Assembly (NCBI GenBank): GCA_902803685.1
Contig: CADCQR010000040.1
Coordinates: forward strand, 1 to 7,684
Length of the DNA stretch: 7,684 nt
Origin: an uncultured Erysipelotrichaceae bacterium
GTDB lineage: Bacteria; Bacillota_I; Bacilli_A; RF39; UBA660
Direction of reading: 5' to 3'
Position numbers and translations under genes: made by a program. The notes beneath the pieces were generated by a model. That model was given only the letters and a program-made list of their open reading frames with translations, did no database searches and was not told the DNA's origin. Below are positions 5,557 through 7,684 of the stretch, in pieces. How positions within the stretch are numbered: the first letter of the stretch is position 1; each line of letters opens with the position of its first letter.

Positions 5557-7684
5557 ATGCTAACTATAGAAGAACTTAAAACAATTACGGAAAAGTATAA
5601 TGTCGATGGAGAAAAATTAGTTCATAATAACTTTGGTATTATTCTAAATGGTAGTGCTACGGATATTGAACTTGCATTGAATGTATTAGTAACTAAATGG
5701 CATATGCCTACCAAGAGCATTGAAGAGTGTCCAACGGTGTTATTTCAAAATGTAGAATACTTGGATACTAATTTAGATTTTTTAAGTAAAAATACCAATT
5801 TAATGAAAAATGTTGAACACTGTTTGCACATATTGGGAACTCCTTCAACTCAATTACAAGAAACTTATAACTATGTACTTGAACAGTATGGTGAAAAAAC
5901 GCTTAAACGCATTATATCTATATTAAGAGTACCAGTTACAAGAATAAAGGGAGTAGAAGACGTATTTTCAGAAAAAAAAGTCAAGAATCAATTCGCTTGT
6001 TTTGGTGCTACTTTATCTAAACTTACTATAAGTGAAATCGCTGATGTAATTGATATTTGTAGAAATAACGGAGTAAAAATAAAGGGTTCAGTTTTTGACT
6101 CTAATCCAGACAACTTAATGAAATTAATAGACTTATGTAAAAATCGTAATTTAGATATCAACAAACTTTCTGCCATTTTTAGAAAAGATGCTAAAAGTAT
6201 TTTGGCTATTATAAATAAATGCACTAAATTAAATATTAATATTGCGAATTTTATTTTCTATAGAACTCCAGAAGAAATATATGAAATATATAAATTATGT
6301 GAAAAACATGAGATTGACAGTAATAATGTTCCCATGATTTTTTCAAGGAAACCGCAAGAAGTACGCGATATATTAGATATATGTCATACTTACGGTATTA
6401 AATTAAAATCTAGTATTTTTAAAAATGACCCGAAAAAATTAGAAGATATTGCCAAGGTATGCAAGAAATATGGGATAAGTATAAATAAACACACAACAAT
6501 CTTTAAAAGAAGTGCTGAAGAATTAGATGATATTTTTAAACTATGTAATCAAACGGATCTTAAGATGAATAATTTACTATTTAACCATACTGCTAATGAG
6601 ATAGTGGATATTTGCTCTATATGTAAGAGATTAGGTATAGATTATAATGCATTAAATTCTGTTTTTTTGGCAGATTCCAATGAATTAGAAAATATTATCA
6701 ATACGTGTAAAACTTATAATATAAATTATAAGAAAGTACCAAGAGTGTTTACTAGAACATCTGATGAAATAATTGATATTGTAGAAGGCTTAAAAAGTAT
6801 GAAAAATGGTCTAAGTTTACTTAATAGTCCAGCATTATTCAGAAAGCCACCGAAAGAAGCAAAAGATATTTTAAAAGTTTGTGCGGCCAATAACATCAAG
6901 GCATGCTCAATGGTATTTAGAAGAAATGTTTATGAAATTGAAGAAATTGTTGATATATGTAATAAATATGGAATTAATATTAATGATAATGCTTTAATCT
7001 TTCTTAATACACCTCGAAAAGCAAAAGCTATACTTGATACATGTAACGAACTTAAAATAAAAGTTAGTAGTAATGTTTTTAGAAAAAATCCAAAAGAATT
7101 AAGAAAAATATTTAAATTATTAAAAATAAATAAGCTTGATGCTAGTAATTTAGCAACAGTGTATACCAGAACGTTTAATGATGTAAATGAAATTGTAAAA
7201 GTCTGCAATAGATTAGGGATTAATATTACAGGTAGTGTTTTTAAAAGTAATGCTGCGGAATTAGAAAATTTACACAAGCTTTGTGAAGAAAAAGGCATTG
7301 ATATAAATAGGTTGGCCTCCATTTTTGAAAGAGACGAGCCAGAAGCTAGAAAAATAATCGATTTATGTCGTACTAATAATATACCTATTGCAGGTAGTAT
7401 ATTTTCTAAAAGGGCAAATCAACTAGAGGCTTCCATTAATTACATAAAAAATAATTACAATGAAAAACTATTAACACCACAGATTATTCTTTATGATGTC
7501 GACCACTTAAAAGAGACATTCGAGTTTTTATATCAGAAAGGTGTATTAGGATATATTGCTAAAAGTAGTTCTATCTTGAGATTAAAATATAATGATATGT
7601 TAGCTCGCTTTTATTACTTAGAAGACAATAATTGTCCAATTACCCAAAATAATAAATATCATCCGATATTTGGAATGAATGATA
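5557..7684 (+). CDS. Large unrecognised helical-repeat protein, 3' end beyond the window
   Basis: The frame is open from the ATG at 5557 to the window edge: 709 residues and no stop. The start has a G-rich SD (5546-5550) 6 nt away and its own promoter. No signal peptide or membrane segment is seen, so it is probably cytoplasmic. Residues 1-153 are divergent, with helix-like stretches such as CPTVLFQNVEYLDTNLDFL. Residues 154-630 are tandem short repeats of the type F-x-R-x-P-x-E-L-x-x-I-x-x-I-C-K-x-x-G-I, described separately. Residues 631-709 return to a longer repeat style (ILYDVDHLKETFEFL, then SILRLKYNDMLARFYYLE). The hydrophobic pattern with Pro and Gly at helix ends recalls mTERF helical repeats and, more distantly, PPR or TALE-type solenoids, most of which bind nucleic acid. 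Basic residues often follow the conserved Phe. No catalytic motif is visible. Function unknown; a binding scaffold is the most I would infer. Codon use looks like its neighbours. Confidence 0.9.
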   Translation, partial: MLTIEELKTITEKYNVDGEKLVHNNFGIILNGSATDIELALNVLVTKWHMPTKSIEECPTVLFQNVEYLDTNLDFLSKNTNLMKNVEHCLHILGTPSTQLQETYNYVLEQYGEKTLKRIISILRVPVTRIKGVEDVFSEKKVKNQFACFGATLSKLTISEIADVIDICRNNGVKIKGSVFDSNPDNLMKLIDLCKNRNLDINKLSAIFRKDAKSILAIINKCTKLNINIANFIFYRTPEEIYEIYKLCEKHEIDSNNVPMIFSRKPQEVRDILDICHTYGIKLKSSIFKNDPKKLEDIAKVCKKYGISINKHTTIFKRSAEELDDIFKLCNQTDLKMNNLLFNHTANEIVDICSICKRLGIDYNALNSVFLADSNELENIINTCKTYNINYKKVPRVFTRTSDEIIDIVEGLKSMKNGLSLLNSPALFRKPPKEAKDILKVCAANNIKACSMVFRRNVYEIEEIVDICNKYGININDNALIFLNTPRKAKAILDTCNELKIKVSSNVFRKNPKELRKIFKLLKINKLDASNLATVYTRTFNDVNEIVKVCNRLGINITGSVFKSNAAELENLHKLCEEKGIDINRLASIFERDEPEARKIIDLCRTNNIPIAGSIFSKRANQLEASINYIKNNYNEKLLTPQIILYDVDHLKETFEFLYQKGVLGYIAKSSSILRLKYNDMLARFYYLEDNNCPITQNNKYHPIFGMND
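6016..7446 (+). repeat. Protein-level tandem repeat, period alternating 26 and 28 residues
   Basis: Anchor positions (Cys in 15 of 17) fall at residues 168, 194, 222, 248, 276, 302, 330, 356, 384, 412, 442, 468, 496, 522, 550, 576 and 604; 412 and 522 are Leu. From each Phe (Tyr once) to the next anchor is always 14 residues. From an anchor to the next Phe is 12 in type A (like GVKIKGSVF) or 14 in type B (like NLDINKLSAIF). The order is ABABABAB, then B and a 16-residue variant at 384-428, then ABABABA. A further 16-residue linker closes the array at 630-646. The copies are diverged in DNA sequence, so this is an old array, not a recent expansion. Confidence 0.9.

Noticed and set aside
5988..7322. 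Minus-strand open frames at 5988-6224 and 6930-7322
   Set aside because: Both lie in the repeat-protein gene. Their hydrophobic composition comes from the complement of its Lys/Asn/Ile/Asp-rich codons.
6016..7446. Assigning the repeat protein to TPR, PPR or TALE families
   Set aside because: The period (26/28) is shorter than these families (about 33-35), and the signature residues of each are missing. Only a general solenoid resemblance remains.
1..7684. Mycoplasma-type genetic code (TGA = Trp)
   Set aside because: TGA ends the first partial gene and the response regulator at sensible positions, and Trp is written TGG throughout.
1..7684. tRNA or rRNA genes, CRISPR arrays, insertion sequences, riboswitches
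   Set aside because: I looked for cloverleaf arms, regular DNA repeats with spacers, transposase frames with inverted ends, and long structured leaders. None is apparent; intergenic gaps are too short for most of them.

Overview
The window is AT-rich DNA (about 30% G+C or less by eye) from a Gram-positive lineage with strong Shine-Dalgarno (SD) sites, most likely a low-GC member of the Bacillota/Bacilli. Pointers are a class III prepilin, a YlbJ/YlbL pair, an OmpR/histidine-kinase pair and U-tailed intrinsic terminators. TGA is used as a stop (two genes end in ATGA overlaps) and TGG codes Trp, so this is the standard bacterial code and not the mycoplasma code, despite the AT-richness. The exact taxon cannot be fixed from the sequence alone.

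Layout. (1) 1-855: the 3' end of an unidentified gene, overlapped by a type IV prepilin-like gene that ends the rightward operon at an intrinsic terminator. (2) 766-1629, minus strand: a YlbJ-like polytopic membrane protein. Its 3' end overlaps the prepilin gene, and its reading frame runs through the prepilin terminator. (3) 1678-2706: a YlbL/SepM-type membrane-anchored PDZ-Lon protease, divergent from ylbJ. (4) 2759-3397: an unrecognised single-pass, probably extracytoplasmic protein, closed by a terminator. (5) 3398-3551: a regulatory intergenic region with a perfect tandem 10-bp repeat. (6) 3552-5488: an OmpR-family response regulator and sensor histidine kinase, translationally coupled and closed by a terminator. 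(7) 5557 to the window edge: an unfinished gene with at least 709 codons, built largely from short helical-looking repeats.

The most unusual item is that last gene. Its central part (about residues 154-630) has a constant 14-residue segment from a conserved Phe to a conserved Cys, joined by a linker of alternately 12 and 14 residues. The repeat period therefore alternates 26, 28, 26, 28 along 17 anchors, with one phase break in the middle. Its flanks look like longer, mTERF-like helical repeats. I do not recognise this as a described bacterial family.

At the regulatory level, four transcription units share an extended -10 box of the form TGTTATAAT (TGTTATACT once), followed by very short predicted leaders. 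Several start sites use GGTGAT-type SD sites. Two terminators carry the stop codon of the preceding gene in the hairpin loop. YlbL and the adjacent single-pass protein may work together at the membrane as protease and substrate or partner, but this is inference from proximity only.
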